Shown here piece after piece: positions 8,723 to 18,131 of a stretch of DNA of 64,000 bases. Location of the stretch: assembly GCA_964598485.1 (NCBI GenBank), contig CAZRCD010000003.1, forward strand, positions 1-64,000, in the 5' to 3' direction. Below the pieces are notes generated by a model. The model was given only the letters and a program-made list of their open reading frames with translations, did not search any database and was not told the origin of the DNA. How positions within the stretch are numbered: position 1 is the first letter of the stretch; each line of letters opens with the position of its first letter. A program made the position numbers and the translations under genes. Origin of the DNA: SOJA01 sp964598485 (lineage in GTDB: Archaea > Thermoproteota > Bathyarchaeia > Bathyarchaeales > Bathycorpusculaceae).

Positions 8723-9568
8723 ATGTTAGTGATGTTTGTGAGTGGGAAAGATGTTTTAGAAAAAATGAAACGAGATGAACTAGTGTTATCTATGAGTTTA
8801 AGAGTTGGTATGGGAAATCCATCGATCGAAGTTGCGAGCAAACTTGGTTTTGACTATGTGTATTTTGACTTTGAACATGGGGTTCTTGAGGTTGAAACTT
8901 TTGCGCAACTGATAAGAGAGACTCGCCTCGCTGGTTTAATTGCTTTATGTCGAGTACCTGAACTTAACGCGGCTTTCGTTAATCGGGTTCTTGATGCTGG
9001 GGTCAGCGGAATTGTTTTCCCACATGTAAAGACGAAGCAAGATGCAATGAGGGCTGTGGAGTTAACAAAATACCGCACTCCAGAGACTCCTTTCGGCAAG
9101 CGTGGTTTTGAACCCGCTTACGGGCTTCCAAAGCATGATGATGAGAGCTGGACGGAGTATTTCAAGCGGGTGAATGAGGAGACGTTAGTTGGACTGATGA
9201 TAGAGGACAAAGAAGGCGTTGATAATATTGAGGAAATTCTGTCAGTCGAAGGGATAGATTTTGTCTTTGTAGGCAAGATGGATATGGCGTTCTCTTATGG
9301 TGTTCCTTTCACACCGCGGGCTGGGAGGGATGACCCTGTTATTGAGAAAGCTGTTACGAAAATCTGTGTTGAATGCAAGAAGAGAGAAATGCCTGTCAGA
9401 TTCAGTGTTGGTGTGGCTGCAGAGGATATTGTTGAGAATGTGAAGAGATGGCTTCCGAAAGGAAGATCTCACTTATTCATGGTGAATGATGTAACTCTGC
9501 TTATGCAAGGTGCTGAACGTTATGTGGATACATTAAAGAAAGGCTTAAAGAAGCATACAGTGGAATAA
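8723..9568 (+). CDS. HpcH/HpaI-family aldolase
   Basis: The product looks like a class II pyruvate-type aldolase, as in 4-hydroxy-2-oxoheptanedioate or 2-keto-3-deoxy-L-rhamnonate aldolases. Supporting segments are FDYVYFDFEHG near the N-terminus, GVSGIVFPHVKT, the metal-binding Glu in GLMIEDKEGVDNI, and DFVFVGKMDMAFSYG in place of the usual GxDLS loop. At 281 residues it is the normal size. The missing exact DLS suggests a different substrate pocket. It starts at ATG 8723; a later GTG at the SGKDVLEKM segment is also possible. The C_GCAxxG_C_C gene follows after 54 bases. Confidence 0.75.
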   Translation: MLVMFVSGKDVLEKMKRDELVLSMSLRVGMGNPSIEVASKLGFDYVYFDFEHGVLEVETFAQLIRETRLAGLIALCRVPELNAAFVNRVLDAGVSGIVFPHVKTKQDAMRAVELTKYRTPETPFGKRGFEPAYGLPKHDDESWTEYFKRVNEETLVGLMIEDKEGVDNIEEILSVEGIDFVFVGKMDMAFSYGVPFTPRAGRDDPVIEKAVTKICVECKKREMPVRFSVGVAAEDIVENVKRWLPKGRSHLFMVNDVTLLMQGAERYVDTLKKGLKKHTVE

Positions 9569-9622
9569 ACGGCAGAAAGCTTTGCAGTCAAATGACGAGA
9601 CAAATACTAGTGGTGAGACATT

Positions 9623-10189
9623 ATGTGTTCAAATGATTACCCAAAAGAAAGGGCACGGGAGGATACGCGTAGCGAAGGGATTGCTTCAACCGAAAAGATC
9701 TTAGACAGAATCGCAGAAGCTGCTTACGACAACGATAGAACATACGAGGGCTGTACACGTTGTGTGCTTGCCGCACTTCAGGAGCATCTCCATCTTCTAC
9801 ACGATGACAAGGCGTATAGAGCTGTTTTGAAGGCTAGCACAGCTCTTGCTGCGGGAGTTGCTCGTAGAGGGGAGACTTGCGGTGCTTTGGCAGGTGCTGT
9901 GATGGCAGTTGGTTTGGTGGCAGGTGCTGAGCGTCTGGATGATGCTGAAGGTTATGTGCGGGCGATGAAAGTTGCGGTAGAAGTGTTTGATAGATTTAAA
10001 AATAATTATGGAACAGTGAAGTGTTTTGAGATTCAAGAGAAGCTGTTTGGGAGACACTATGATTTTTTCAATTCTGAAGATGCTGAAGCTTGGTACAAAG
10101 ATGGTGGCCTCGACAAGTGTCCCAGTGTGTGTGCAGTGGCTGCAAGAATAGGCGCTGAAGTGATACTTGAATTTCGAAAGCGAAAATGA
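9623..10189 (+). CDS. C_GCAxxG_C_C family redox-type protein
   Basis: The core GETCGALAGAVMAVGL matches the C-GCAxxG signature, and further cysteines follow at KCFEIQ and DKCPSVCAVAA, giving the family pattern C_GCAxxG_C_C. An upstream cysteine pair lies in GCTRCVLAAL. The family is widespread in anaerobes and presumed to bind a metal or redox cofactor, but no activity is established. The first 25 residues are charged and not conserved. It is 54 bases downstream of the aldolase gene, so the two may be co-transcribed. Confidence 0.8.
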   Translation: MCSNDYPKERAREDTRSEGIASTEKILDRIAEAAYDNDRTYEGCTRCVLAALQEHLHLLHDDKAYRAVLKASTALAAGVARRGETCGALAGAVMAVGLVAGAERLDDAEGYVRAMKVAVEVFDRFKNNYGTVKCFEIQEKLFGRHYDFFNSEDAEAWYKDGGLDKCPSVCAVAARIGAEVILEFRKRK

Positions 10190-10686
10190 ATGAGGAAATT
10201 TAGCAGTTTTCCGCACAGTGAATTTTGGACGCCCTATATTTTTTCGGTGTTCATTGGTGTTTGGAGTTGAATAGGGCAAGGAAAAAGGAGGTTGCGAGGA
10301 TATTTTTACTGGTTTAAGGTTGAAGCTCTATTTGAAGAGGAGGAAGAATTCGGCATGTGCATGCGTGTTTCATCTGGTTGCATGTCAGTGGTTTATTCAT
10401 ATCGAGTCAAGTACAGTGATTTGCTTGCTCCCTTTTTCCTTTCTTCTCGGGAAATACTTTCTAACGAGTTGATGATTCTAAACTCTACATTTTCGTGTGA
10501 TTTTTTTGCGTTGATTAGGGCGGGTTTAGATAAGGCTTTATTATGAGTGTTTTCGTCTTGGGTTTTCAATTCTTATGCCTCTGCCTGTAGTGTTGATTAT
10601 TAAATATTTGATTTCAGAAAACAGAATCAATATTTTAAAGTTGAATTTCAAATTCGTAATAGATGTCTGGTCATTCGCAGCCTTTT
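10190..10686. other. Intergenic region without a supported gene
   Basis: An 84-codon open frame at 10292-10546 has a purine-rich stretch before it, but its composition and odd residue mix do not look like protein. No RNA gene, repeat or clear promoter was seen. Confidence 0.4.
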
Positions 10687-10815
10687 TTAGTGGTTATCGC
10701 GGGTTGCTGACTTCTCTTTTGCAGTGATTATAAGGAGTCCTGAAGCTGTAAACCCTATTAAAGTTCCACAAATGAACGTTGTTTCTAGACGTATATTCCA
10801 TAGGAACCCGGGCAA
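10687..10815 (-). CDS. Possible 42-residue single-span membrane peptide
   Basis: A short frame starting at TTG encodes about 42 residues with a convincing hydrophobic span (TTFICGTLIGFTASGLLIIT) followed by a charged tail (AKEKSATRDNH). It lies 42 bases downstream of the larger membrane protein gene and on the same strand, so it could be its last cistron. No ATG or clear ribosome-binding site is present. It may instead be a remnant of a longer gene. Confidence 0.28.
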   Translation of the reverse strand: MPGFLWNIRLETTFICGTLIGFTASGLLIITAKEKSATRDNH

Positions 10816-10857
10816 CCAAGCTCACATGTTAAGTTCTCATGTAAATCTTTTTCACAT

Positions 10858-12111
10858 TTAACAAGTCTTGTTCATTGTGGTCAATTCGTGTGTTCCAGCA
10901 CCTTCAGAGACGGTTTTGGCTGTGCTTTCGGAGTATACGGTGTCTATTGCGTTTTTCATGTGTGTTAACACTATGTTTGAAGCTTTTTGGATGGCTTGTA
11001 TGTCAACTTTTGGGTTTTTCTCGTTTGGGTTTGGACAGTTTTTTTGTTTTTGGATGATGAAGGAATGGTGTACAAGCGTGTAGGCTGTTAAGGCGCCTAG
11101 AAGATTCATGAATATGTCTGCTACTCCATTCCAGAAGAAGACGTTTATTACTCGTGGAGTGAAATTTTCGACAATCTCTTCTAGTCCTTCCCAAACGAAT
11201 CCTACAAAGATGCTTGAGTAGCATACGAATGGAAGCTCTGCGTTTGTCTCGAAAAGTGAGATTTGGTGACTGAGTTTTGCCGAGTCGAATATTGTTAAGG
11301 CTTTGCTGTATGATATGTAACTTGTGAATGTTCTGTAGGCTTTGACTGCAAACAATCCTATACCGAAACCACTAATATAGTGTTCAACAAAGTCCAAACC
11401 TGGAATCACGTGATAAAGTGGTACGAAAGGAGCGGCAAGTATTGCATGTGAAGACAAGGCTAAGCTGACGAGGGCGATGACTTTGGTGTCTGAAAGGGCT
11501 TCTCCTATAGTGTCAATTATGCTTCCTAAGAGACCTCTTGAAGTGTCTTTATACTTGTTGATCAGTTCAGATGCGATTCCAAACAGTAAGGAATATAAAA
11601 GGTAGGATGTGAAACAGACAGCAACCCAGTAAATGTCTCTTTCCAAAGCACGAGCGACAGCAACCATCAAGATAACCGTCTTAGTTGTGTCTAGTAGTAT
11701 TGCACTTTTGACATCCTTTGCTTTGCCGTTTTTTATTCGCAGAAAGACTTGACCGCCTGGCAATATTTTTATAAGAACTCTCTTGGAACTGCTGGTTTTT
11801 CTGATGTTTGAGGATTGAAGTTTGTTCTTTACCTTGAGGTTTCCCTCAAATATGTAGTCTTTGATGGATGCGTATTCTTTTGTTAGTGTTTCAGTTGCCT
11901 CTTCGGGTACGCCCATTTTTGAAAGTTTTTGGCTGAATATTTTGTTTGCTTTGCTAACTGTTTGGTTTATGGGTAACCATGTTGTGATGAATTTGTATAT
12001 GATTGTTGGGACGAGCACTAGGCTTACAAAAAAGTTGTGAATGCCTACGCGAATGCTTGCTTTGTTCATGTGCCGCATCTCTTTTCCATGGCTAAACTGA
12101 AAATTTTTCAC
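10858..12111 (-). CDS. Polytopic membrane protein, unknown function (YjdF/VanZ-like pattern)
   Basis: This 417-residue protein has one N-terminal membrane span, a basic soluble segment (residues 45-130), and about seven more spans. The C-terminal half has spaced polar residues in membrane segments: GLDFVEHYISGFGIGLFA, then FVWEGLEEIVENF, then VADIFMNLLGA. That order (H-x-G, WE-x2-E, D-x3-N) recalls the YjdF/VanZ-like families, but this is only pattern similarity. The start may be GTG at 12111 or a later ATG (MNKASIRVG). The function is not known. Confidence 0.55.
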   Translation of the reverse strand: MKNFQFSHGKEMRHMNKASIRVGIHNFFVSLVLVPTIIYKFITTWLPINQTVSKANKIFSQKLSKMGVPEEATETLTKEYASIKDYIFEGNLKVKNKLQSSNIRKTSSSKRVLIKILPGGQVFLRIKNGKAKDVKSAILLDTTKTVILMVAVARALERDIYWVAVCFTSYLLYSLLFGIASELINKYKDTSRGLLGSIIDTIGEALSDTKVIALVSLALSSHAILAAPFVPLYHVIPGLDFVEHYISGFGIGLFAVKAYRTFTSYISYSKALTIFDSAKLSHQISLFETNAELPFVCYSSIFVGFVWEGLEEIVENFTPRVINVFFWNGVADIFMNLLGALTAYTLVHHSFIIQKQKNCPNPNEKNPKVDIQAIQKASNIVLTHMKNAIDTVYSESTAKTVSEGAGTHELTTMNKTC

Positions 12112-12166
12112 CGTTTTTTTTCTCTTATGGTTTGTTGGTTATGTCGTCAGTAGTTGAACTTAAGGG

Positions 12167-12178
12167 TTTTTATATAAG
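12167..12178 (+). promoter_or_regulatory. TATA box upstream of the FKBP gene
   Basis: TTTTTATATAAG is followed by a GC-rich step. Transcription would start near 12200, leaving roughly 95 bases of leader before the ATG at 12298. Confidence 0.45.
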
Positions 12179-12297
12179 CGCGCGTGTTTAGATTCTGACA
12201 TAAATATGCTTCATGAATCCACAATCCATATTCACAAGCGAAACCTTTTATTCCAGCCGAAAACTTAGTTTCGCAAACATCCAAAAGATGATGAATT

Positions 12298-13017
12298 ATG
12301 GCTCTACACAAAGGAGATTTCATACTCATAGATCACGTGGCAAAAGTGAAAGAAACAGGCGAAGTCTTCGACACAACCATAGAAGAAACAGCAAAAAAAG
12401 AACACCTATACAAAGAAGGCGAAATCTACGAACCAAAACTAGTAGTAATCGGCGAAGGATGGGTTCTCAAAACACTAGACGAGAGCCTAACAACAATAGA
12501 AATCACAAAAAAAACACCCATAGAAATACCACCAAAAAAAGCCTTCGGAGAAAGAGACCCAGAAAAAATCAAACGCGTCTCACTAAGAAACCTAACAGCC
12601 AAAGGGATAACCCCCAACCTCGGAATGCGAGTCGAATACAACGGAAAAATGGCAACCATACGAACCATAGGCGCCGGACGCGTCCTATTAGACTTCAATC
12701 CACCACTAGCAGGAAAAACATTAATCTACGAAGTAACCATTCAGAAAAAACTCACAACAAAAAAACAAAAAATAGCAGCTCTAATCCACCGCAGAATGCC
12801 AGCAGTAGAAAAAAACAAATTCAAATTCACAACCAAACAAACAACAGTCAACATAGAAATGTCTGAAGACGCATTCTACATAGAAGGAATCCAAGTAGCA
12901 AAAAGAGGCATAGCCCTAGACATCCAAAAATTCTTCCCAAAAACAACAACAGTCACATTCACCGAAACATTCAAAACAGAACCCAAAACACAAACAACGC
13001 CCCCAACAACCACCTAA
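12298..13017 (+). CDS. FKBP-type peptidyl-prolyl cis-trans isomerase (SlyD-like)
   Basis: The N-terminal 155 residues form an FKBP domain interrupted by an insert-in-flap (IF) domain. Landmarks are KGDFILIDHVAKV, GEVFDTT, LVVIGEGWVLKTLDESL, FGERDPEKIK and the closing LAGKTLIYEVTI. A C-terminal domain of about 80 residues (residues 160-239) and a Thr/Pro-rich tail follow, as in the long archaeal FKBPs. The protein catalyses proline isomerisation and acts as a folding helper. The coding strand is unusually rich in A and C. Adenylate kinase follows after 25 bases. Confidence 0.9.
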   Translation: MALHKGDFILIDHVAKVKETGEVFDTTIEETAKKEHLYKEGEIYEPKLVVIGEGWVLKTLDESLTTIEITKKTPIEIPPKKAFGERDPEKIKRVSLRNLTAKGITPNLGMRVEYNGKMATIRTIGAGRVLLDFNPPLAGKTLIYEVTIQKKLTTKKQKIAALIHRRMPAVEKNKFKFTTKQTTVNIEMSEDAFYIEGIQVAKRGIALDIQKFFPKTTTVTFTETFKTEPKTQTTPPTTT

Positions 13018-13042
13018 CCGACGACACCCAAGGTGACACATA

Positions 13043-13702
13043 ATGAAAATAATATTCCTAGGTCCCCCCGGCGCAGGCAAAGGAACCTACGCTTCGAGAC
13101 TAACCCCAATCCTCAAACTTCCCCACATATCCAGCGGCGACATGGTCCGAGACGAAATAAAAGCACAAACACAACTCGGCAACCTAATGAAAGAATACAG
13201 CGACAAAGGCAAACTAGGCCCAGACGAAATAATGATCAAAATCCTAGCCAAAAGACTAAGAAAACCTGACTGCAAAAAAGGCTGCATCCTTGACGGTTTT
13301 CCCAGAACCATAAAACAAGCAAAAGCCCTAGAAAAAATCTCAAAGATCGACCTCGTCATAAACCTAAACGTTCCAGACCAGATCATAATCAAACGCTTAT
13401 CAAACAGACTCACCTGCAAAAAATGCGGAACCATATACAACAAGTTAACACTGAAACCCAAAAAAGACAACATCTGCGACGAATGCGGCGGCGAGCTTTA
13501 CCAAAGAGAAGACGACAAACCCGAAGTCATACAAGAACGCCTAAACGTCTACAGAAAGAAAACCGAACCCTTAATAGAATACTACAAGAAAAAACATCTG
13601 TTAAAGAACGTTCACTGCAACGACCTAATGACACCGCCTGAAGTAATAGTCGAAAAAATAAAGTTGATAATCAATAATATCAAAAACACAAGCCGTTCCT
13701 AA
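13043..13702 (+). CDS. adk: Adenylate kinase, zinc-LID type
   Basis: The enzyme interconverts ATP + AMP and 2 ADP. The P-loop is GPPGAGKG (residues 7-14), the AMP site is HISSGDMVR, and DGFPRTIKQA follows. The LID carries a four-cysteine zinc site, C125-x2-C128 and C145-x2-C148. At 219 residues it is the bacterial-type long adenylate kinase rather than the short trimeric archaeal AdkA. It shares the strong A/C bias of the upstream FKBP gene, and the two are probably one transcript. Confidence 0.95.
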   Translation: MKIIFLGPPGAGKGTYASRLTPILKLPHISSGDMVRDEIKAQTQLGNLMKEYSDKGKLGPDEIMIKILAKRLRKPDCKKGCILDGFPRTIKQAKALEKISKIDLVINLNVPDQIIIKRLSNRLTCKKCGTIYNKLTLKPKKDNICDECGGELYQREDDKPEVIQERLNVYRKKTEPLIEYYKKKHLLKNVHCNDLMTPPEVIVEKIKLIINNIKNTSRS

Positions 13703-13730
13703 GAATTCGTTCACTCTCATAAATCCTCTT

Positions 13731-14795
13731 TCAAACAACACGCGTCATTCTCGCCAATCCTTCGTAACCTTCACGGTTCAAATTCAACTTGTTAAGGATC
13801 GTGTATCGTTCAGGCCTTATGGAACAAGCCATTTCCAAAGCCTCTATTATGTCGCCTTTTTCCACACCAAGCTCATCCGCATTTGTCGGAGCACCTAACA
13901 CCTCCAACGTCTCTCTTATACGTTTCCAGTCCGCCTTGTGCAGACAAGCCATCATTATTGTACCCACACCACATTGTTCACCATGCATGGCATGATTAGG
14001 TTTGATCATGTCAAGTGCGTGACTGAACAAATGCTCTGAACCACTGCATGGACGGCTGCTTCCAGCAATGCTCATGGCTACTCCGCAGCTTATCAAAGCC
14101 TCTAAAAGCACTCGCAAGCCCTCCTCTTTCCTTGATTTTATCAGCTCAGCATTCTGCACTACAAGTTTGGCACTCATCAAAGCCAAGCTTGCAGCATAAT
14201 CCCCATAATATTCTCCTTTCTCTTCATTAGCTAACCTCCAGTCTCTCACTGACGTAAACTTCGCTATCACGTCCCCACAACCACTTATGACGTGACGCCA
14301 AGGCGCCTGCATCATGATTTTTGTGTCCGCTATGATGGCTACTGGTGCTTGAGCCATAACAGAATATGGTTTTTCAAAGCCTTTCACAGAGGATAACGGA
14401 CTTACAATTCCATCATGGGACGCTGTTGTTGGGACACTGATAAATGGAACTTCTTGGTGTGCTGAGCTTAGCTTTGCAACGTCTATTTTTGTTCCCCCAC
14501 CAACAGCAAAGACAACTTGAGGCTTCGAAGCCTTTATTTTCTCCTCCACGGCGTGAACATCCTTCATTGTGGCTGATTCAACAATGAATGTGCTAACTTT
14601 TACCCCCTCTTCTTCAAGAAGCTCCCTAACCGTTTTCCCAATGATGTCATACGTTTTTGAACCAGCAACTATGAGTGCAGATTCCGTGAACCCAAGTCTT
14701 CTGGAAACTTCTGCAACTCGATCAATTATCCCGTTTCCCACAATTACCTCTCTTGGAAGTTGCATGCGATGATATTCTAAAGGCAAACCAATCAC
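13731..14795 (-). CDS. egsA: sn-Glycerol-1-phosphate dehydrogenase
   Basis: EgsA reduces dihydroxyacetone phosphate to sn-glycerol-1-phosphate, the backbone of archaeal ether lipids. It belongs to the iron/zinc alcohol dehydrogenase-like fold: the NAD(P) loop is FAVGGGTKIDVAK, then PTTASHDGIVSP with the metal-binding Asp, and metal-ligand His residues in GSEHLFSHALD and NHAMHGEQCG. Its 354 residues fit the family. It converges on adk with 28 bases between the stops. Confidence 0.95.
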   Translation of the reverse strand: MIGLPLEYHRMQLPREVIVGNGIIDRVAEVSRRLGFTESALIVAGSKTYDIIGKTVRELLEEEGVKVSTFIVESATMKDVHAVEEKIKASKPQVVFAVGGGTKIDVAKLSSAHQEVPFISVPTTASHDGIVSPLSSVKGFEKPYSVMAQAPVAIIADTKIMMQAPWRHVISGCGDVIAKFTSVRDWRLANEEKGEYYGDYAASLALMSAKLVVQNAELIKSRKEEGLRVLLEALISCGVAMSIAGSSRPCSGSEHLFSHALDMIKPNHAMHGEQCGVGTIMMACLHKADWKRIRETLEVLGAPTNADELGVEKGDIIEALEMACSIRPERYTILNKLNLNREGYEGLARMTRVV

Positions 14796-14974
14796 TATTC
14801 GAACGTATATCTTTCTAATTCTACATAACTCTATACGTTTAAAACTTTAATTCGTTCCTTGGCTAAAGACATCTTTGTCTCGTTACCTTGAAACCGTAAT
14901 ATTAATAAACTCGTGGTTATGATTACATCGTGCTACTTGCTAGCGAATTAATTCCACGTACGCACGTTTAGGTT

Positions 14975-15631
14975 TTGGAGAAAAAAGAAATGACAAACAA
15001 TAATGATGCAATCAACCAGTTAGTACTAAAAGGAACCACAACAATAGGCCTCGTATGCAAAAACAGCGTAGTATTAGCCTCAGACACCCGCGTAACCATG
15101 GGTTCTTACGTAGCCCACAAACATGGCAAAAAAATATACAAGATAGATGATCACTTAGCCATGACCATTTCAGGAGGCGTTGCTGATGCCCAAAGAACCG
15201 TAGACATACTAAAAATAAACGCACAGCTTTACAAACTGAACATGGACAGACCCATCCCTGTAAGCTCCGCAGCAAGACTTATCGCAAACCTTCTGTTCTC
15301 ATCCAGATATGCACCACTCATCGCACAAGTTCTAATAGGCGGAATGGACGATACCGGACCACACGTGTTTTCAGTAGATCCGTTTGGCAGTTTAACAGAG
15401 GAAAAATGTGTCGCCACAGGTTCTGGATCGCCAATAGCTTACGGTATTCTGGAAGACAGGTTCAAAGAAGACATGTCTGCTGAGGAGGTTCTGCCCGTGA
15501 TTGTTAAGGCTGTTGACTCTGCTATGAAGCGGGATGCTGCAAGCGGAGACAGTTTTAATGTGGCAGTGATAGATGTGAAGGGCTATCGGGAGTTAACTAA
15601 GGAGGAAAAGAAGCAGCTTCTAGTGAACTGA
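14975..15631 (+). CDS. psmB: Proteasome subunit beta
   Basis: This is the catalytic subunit of the 20S proteasome. The propeptide ends LVLKG and the mature chain starts TTTIGLVCKN, so Thr21 is the nucleophile. The conserved Asp (LASDTRVTMG) and Lys (AHKHGKKIYKIDDH) of the active site follow, and SGSPIAYGILED and GDSFNVAVID close the fold. Start is TTG 14975 or ATG 14990; both leave a normal short propeptide. It is followed after 13 bases by fttA. Confidence 0.95.
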   Translation: MEKKEMTNNNDAINQLVLKGTTTIGLVCKNSVVLASDTRVTMGSYVAHKHGKKIYKIDDHLAMTISGGVADAQRTVDILKINAQLYKLNMDRPIPVSSAARLIANLLFSSRYAPLIAQVLIGGMDDTGPHVFSVDPFGSLTEEKCVATGSGSPIAYGILEDRFKEDMSAEEVLPVIVKAVDSAMKRDAASGDSFNVAVIDVKGYRELTKEEKKQLLVN

Positions 15632-15644
15632 GGAAGTTTAAGCA

Positions 15645-17564
15645 GTGGCGCCAAGCTCTGAAAGAGATAGAATAGAAGTAAGTCAGTACATTTTGGAGCA
15701 TGTTCCAGAACAGGCTGAAGTGTCGAGAATAGAATATGAGGGCCCAATGCTTGCAGTGTATGCTAAAAAACCGGAAATTCTGGTTGAACAGAGCAGCGTA
15801 ATCGCAGGCATAGTCGGTGTACTGAGGAAGAGAATAGTTATTCGTTCAGATCCCTCGGTAAGATTGCCAGAGAAAGAAGCAGAAAGAATAGCCAAGGAGA
15901 TAATCTCGCCTGAAGCAGAAGTAACAGACGTAAATTTCGATCCAAGCCTCGGAGAAATAATAATTGAGGCTAAAAAACCAGGGCTAGTCATCGGAAGAAA
16001 CGGATCAGTTCTTCAAGAGATTATAAGACAAATTAGATGGCGTCCCCGTGTTCTAAGAAGCCCTCCTCTACGCTCAAAAATTGTTGCTCACATGCGTCAT
16101 TATCTTCACTCGGAAAGCAAGGAAAGAGAAAGGATACTTCGCACGGTTGGGGAGAGAATTTTCAGACCTAAAACCTATGAAGTTGGAGACCTTCGAATTA
16201 CAGCGCTTGGAGGGGTTCAACAAGTGGGAAGATCAGCCTTTCTAGTTCAAACAAGAGAAAGCAACGTTTTGTTGGACTGCGGAATTAACCCTGGATCCTC
16301 GAAACCCTTTGAACTCTTTCCAAGATTTGACGCCCCCACATTTGAAATCGACTCGTTAGACGCTGTCGTGATAAGTCACGCTCACCTCGACCATTGTGGT
16401 TTGGTGCCTTTCCTCTATAAATACGGGTATGATGGCCCTGTCTATTGTTCGGCTCCAACATCGAATTTGATGACGCTGCTTCAGCTTGATTACTTAGATG
16501 TGGCAGGCAAGCAGGGGATTATATCGCATTATGACCAGAAAGACGTTCGTGAATGTGTTTTACACACTATTCCTTTACGACACGGCGTCGTCACAGACAT
16601 AGCTCCAGACGTTCGACTGACTCTGCACAACGCTGGCCACATTTTAGGTTCTTCGGTGACACATCTGCATATTGGTGAGGGCTTGCACAATATTGTTTAT
16701 ACGGGCGATTACAAGTATGCGAGGACCATGCTTTTGGAGGCAGCAACAGCGGAGTTTCCGAGAGTTGAGACGTTAATAACTGAAAGTACATATGGCAGTC
16801 CCAACGATTTTATGCCTTCAAGAGTCGAGGCTGAAGGACGTTTAACATCCATCATAAATGAAACTTTAGAGAGGAAAGGAAAGGTCATAATTCCAGTACC
16901 GGCTGTAGGCAGAGCTCAGGAAATAATGCTCGTTATTGATGGTTACATGCGACGTGGTTTGATGAAAGAGGCACCGGTGTTTATTGAGGGAATGATTTCA
17001 GAGGCAACGGCAATTCACACTGCTTACCCGGAATATTTGGGCAGAGAAGTCCGCAGGAGCATACTTTACGATGGAATAAATCCTTTCAAATCAGATTACT
17101 TCACAATCGTGGAGCACCCAAGCATTAGACAAGAAATAATAGATGGCGAACCATGCATCATCATGGCTACGTCCGGAATGCTTGAGGGTGGACCTGTAAT
17201 AGAGTACTTTAAGAGTCTAGCAGAAGACGACAAAAACAGCATAATCTTTGTAAGCTATCAGATTGAGGGCACTCAAGGAAGAAGAGTGCAGAAGGGTTTG
17301 CCCGAGGTTATGACGATAGATAGCGATGGTAAAATGGGAGTTGTAAAAGTAAGATTGCAAGTAGAATCAATTGAAGGTTTTTCTGGGCATTCGGATAGGC
17401 ATGAGATAATCAATTACATAACTCATCTTAAGCCAAAACCTGAAAGAGTTGTTGTGTGTCATGGTGAGAGAGCGAAATGTCTGAGCATAGCAAACTTCAT
17501 TCAGAGAAAATGTGGAATCCAAGCATTAGTGCCAGCAATTATGGAAACGTTTAGGCTGCTGTAG
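15645..17564 (+). CDS. fttA: Beta-CASP ribonuclease aCPSF1 / FttA
   Basis: FttA is the archaeal homologue of CPSF73. It cleaves RNA 3' ends and terminates transcription. The N-terminal ~180 residues hold two KH domains (GLVIGRNGSVLQEI in the second). The metallo-beta-lactamase core has HAHLDH at residues 245-250, NAGHILGSS and YTGDYKYA. The beta-CASP part has TESTYG and PVPAVGRAQE, and near the end GFSGHSDRHEI and VVVCHGERAKC. It starts at GTG, 13 bases after psmB, with which it forms an operon. Its stop overlaps the convergent sepF gene by 14 bases. Confidence 0.96.
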   Translation: MAPSSERDRIEVSQYILEHVPEQAEVSRIEYEGPMLAVYAKKPEILVEQSSVIAGIVGVLRKRIVIRSDPSVRLPEKEAERIAKEIISPEAEVTDVNFDPSLGEIIIEAKKPGLVIGRNGSVLQEIIRQIRWRPRVLRSPPLRSKIVAHMRHYLHSESKERERILRTVGERIFRPKTYEVGDLRITALGGVQQVGRSAFLVQTRESNVLLDCGINPGSSKPFELFPRFDAPTFEIDSLDAVVISHAHLDHCGLVPFLYKYGYDGPVYCSAPTSNLMTLLQLDYLDVAGKQGIISHYDQKDVRECVLHTIPLRHGVVTDIAPDVRLTLHNAGHILGSSVTHLHIGEGLHNIVYTGDYKYARTMLLEAATAEFPRVETLITESTYGSPNDFMPSRVEAEGRLTSIINETLERKGKVIIPVPAVGRAQEIMLVIDGYMRRGLMKEAPVFIEGMISEATAIHTAYPEYLGREVRRSILYDGINPFKSDYFTIVEHPSIRQEIIDGEPCIIMATSGMLEGGPVIEYFKSLAEDDKNSIIFVSYQIEGTQGRRVQKGLPEVMTIDSDGKMGVVKVRLQVESIEGFSGHSDRHEIINYITHLKPKPERVVVCHGERAKCLSIANFIQRKCGIQALVPAIMETFRLL

Positions 17565-17976
17565 GTATAGGCTTATTTGATATTGGAGTCTTTTCCCGCC
17601 AAATTCTCACATCTGGAGGGCAGATCACAACTCGTTCCTCACCAAGACGAGCAATATCCCCGTTAATTGATTCAACGAACTCGCATAATTCGTTTATCGC
17701 ACGCTTTACATCTTCGATGCTCTTGTCTGCGAGAGGAGTTACCCTGAGAATCATAATGTTTCCAGAGTTTACCTCACTCTTAACGACGTCCAAATCCGGC
17801 AAGTCGCGGAGGGGCATAGCCTTCAAATAGGTTTTGCCAGAACTACTCTTAGCCTCAACTCTAACCATTTTCTTCTTTCCAGCTTTCTTGGACCTATGGA
17901 ATATGCCACCCAAAGCTGACAAACTTCTCCTCTCTAACACATTATTTACTTTTAAAGAGTTTAAGCGTTTCCTCAA
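17551..17976 (-). CDS. sepF: SepF-like cell division protein
   Basis: The C-terminal ~85 residues form the SepF/DUF552 domain: TYLKAMPLRDLPDLDVV, the beta-strand NIMILRVTPL, and the helix leading into INGDIARLGEERVVICPPDV. SepF anchors the FtsZ ring to the membrane in archaea. The N-terminal region is basic, with a leucine-rich start (MRKRLNSLKVNNVLERRSL) that may serve as the membrane-binding helix, which is inference. The 3' ends of this gene and fttA overlap tail to tail. Confidence 0.82.
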   Translation of the reverse strand: MRKRLNSLKVNNVLERRSLSALGGIFHRSKKAGKKKMVRVEAKSSSGKTYLKAMPLRDLPDLDVVKSEVNSGNIMILRVTPLADKSIEDVKRAINELCEFVESINGDIARLGEERVVICPPDVRIWREKTPISNKPIPTAA

Positions 17977-18131
17977 ATCACGCCTCTGAATTCAGAATAC
18001 AGATTACCTATTAAAGTGTTTTATGAATTCAGAATGAATATTAGCAATGCCTTTTTGATTTTAGAATGGGAATAAGTAATTCGAACATTTGTCTTCGCTT
18101 AGAACTGTTGCAGTAATTAGTTGAATTTTTG

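Noticed and set aside
10292..10546. 84-codon open frame in the empty interval
   Set aside because: Residue composition is not protein-like and there is no family or context support.
12213..12866. 217-codon frame with very basic, Asn/Arg/Thr-rich product
   Set aside because: It is a shadow of the A/C-rich FKBP gene.
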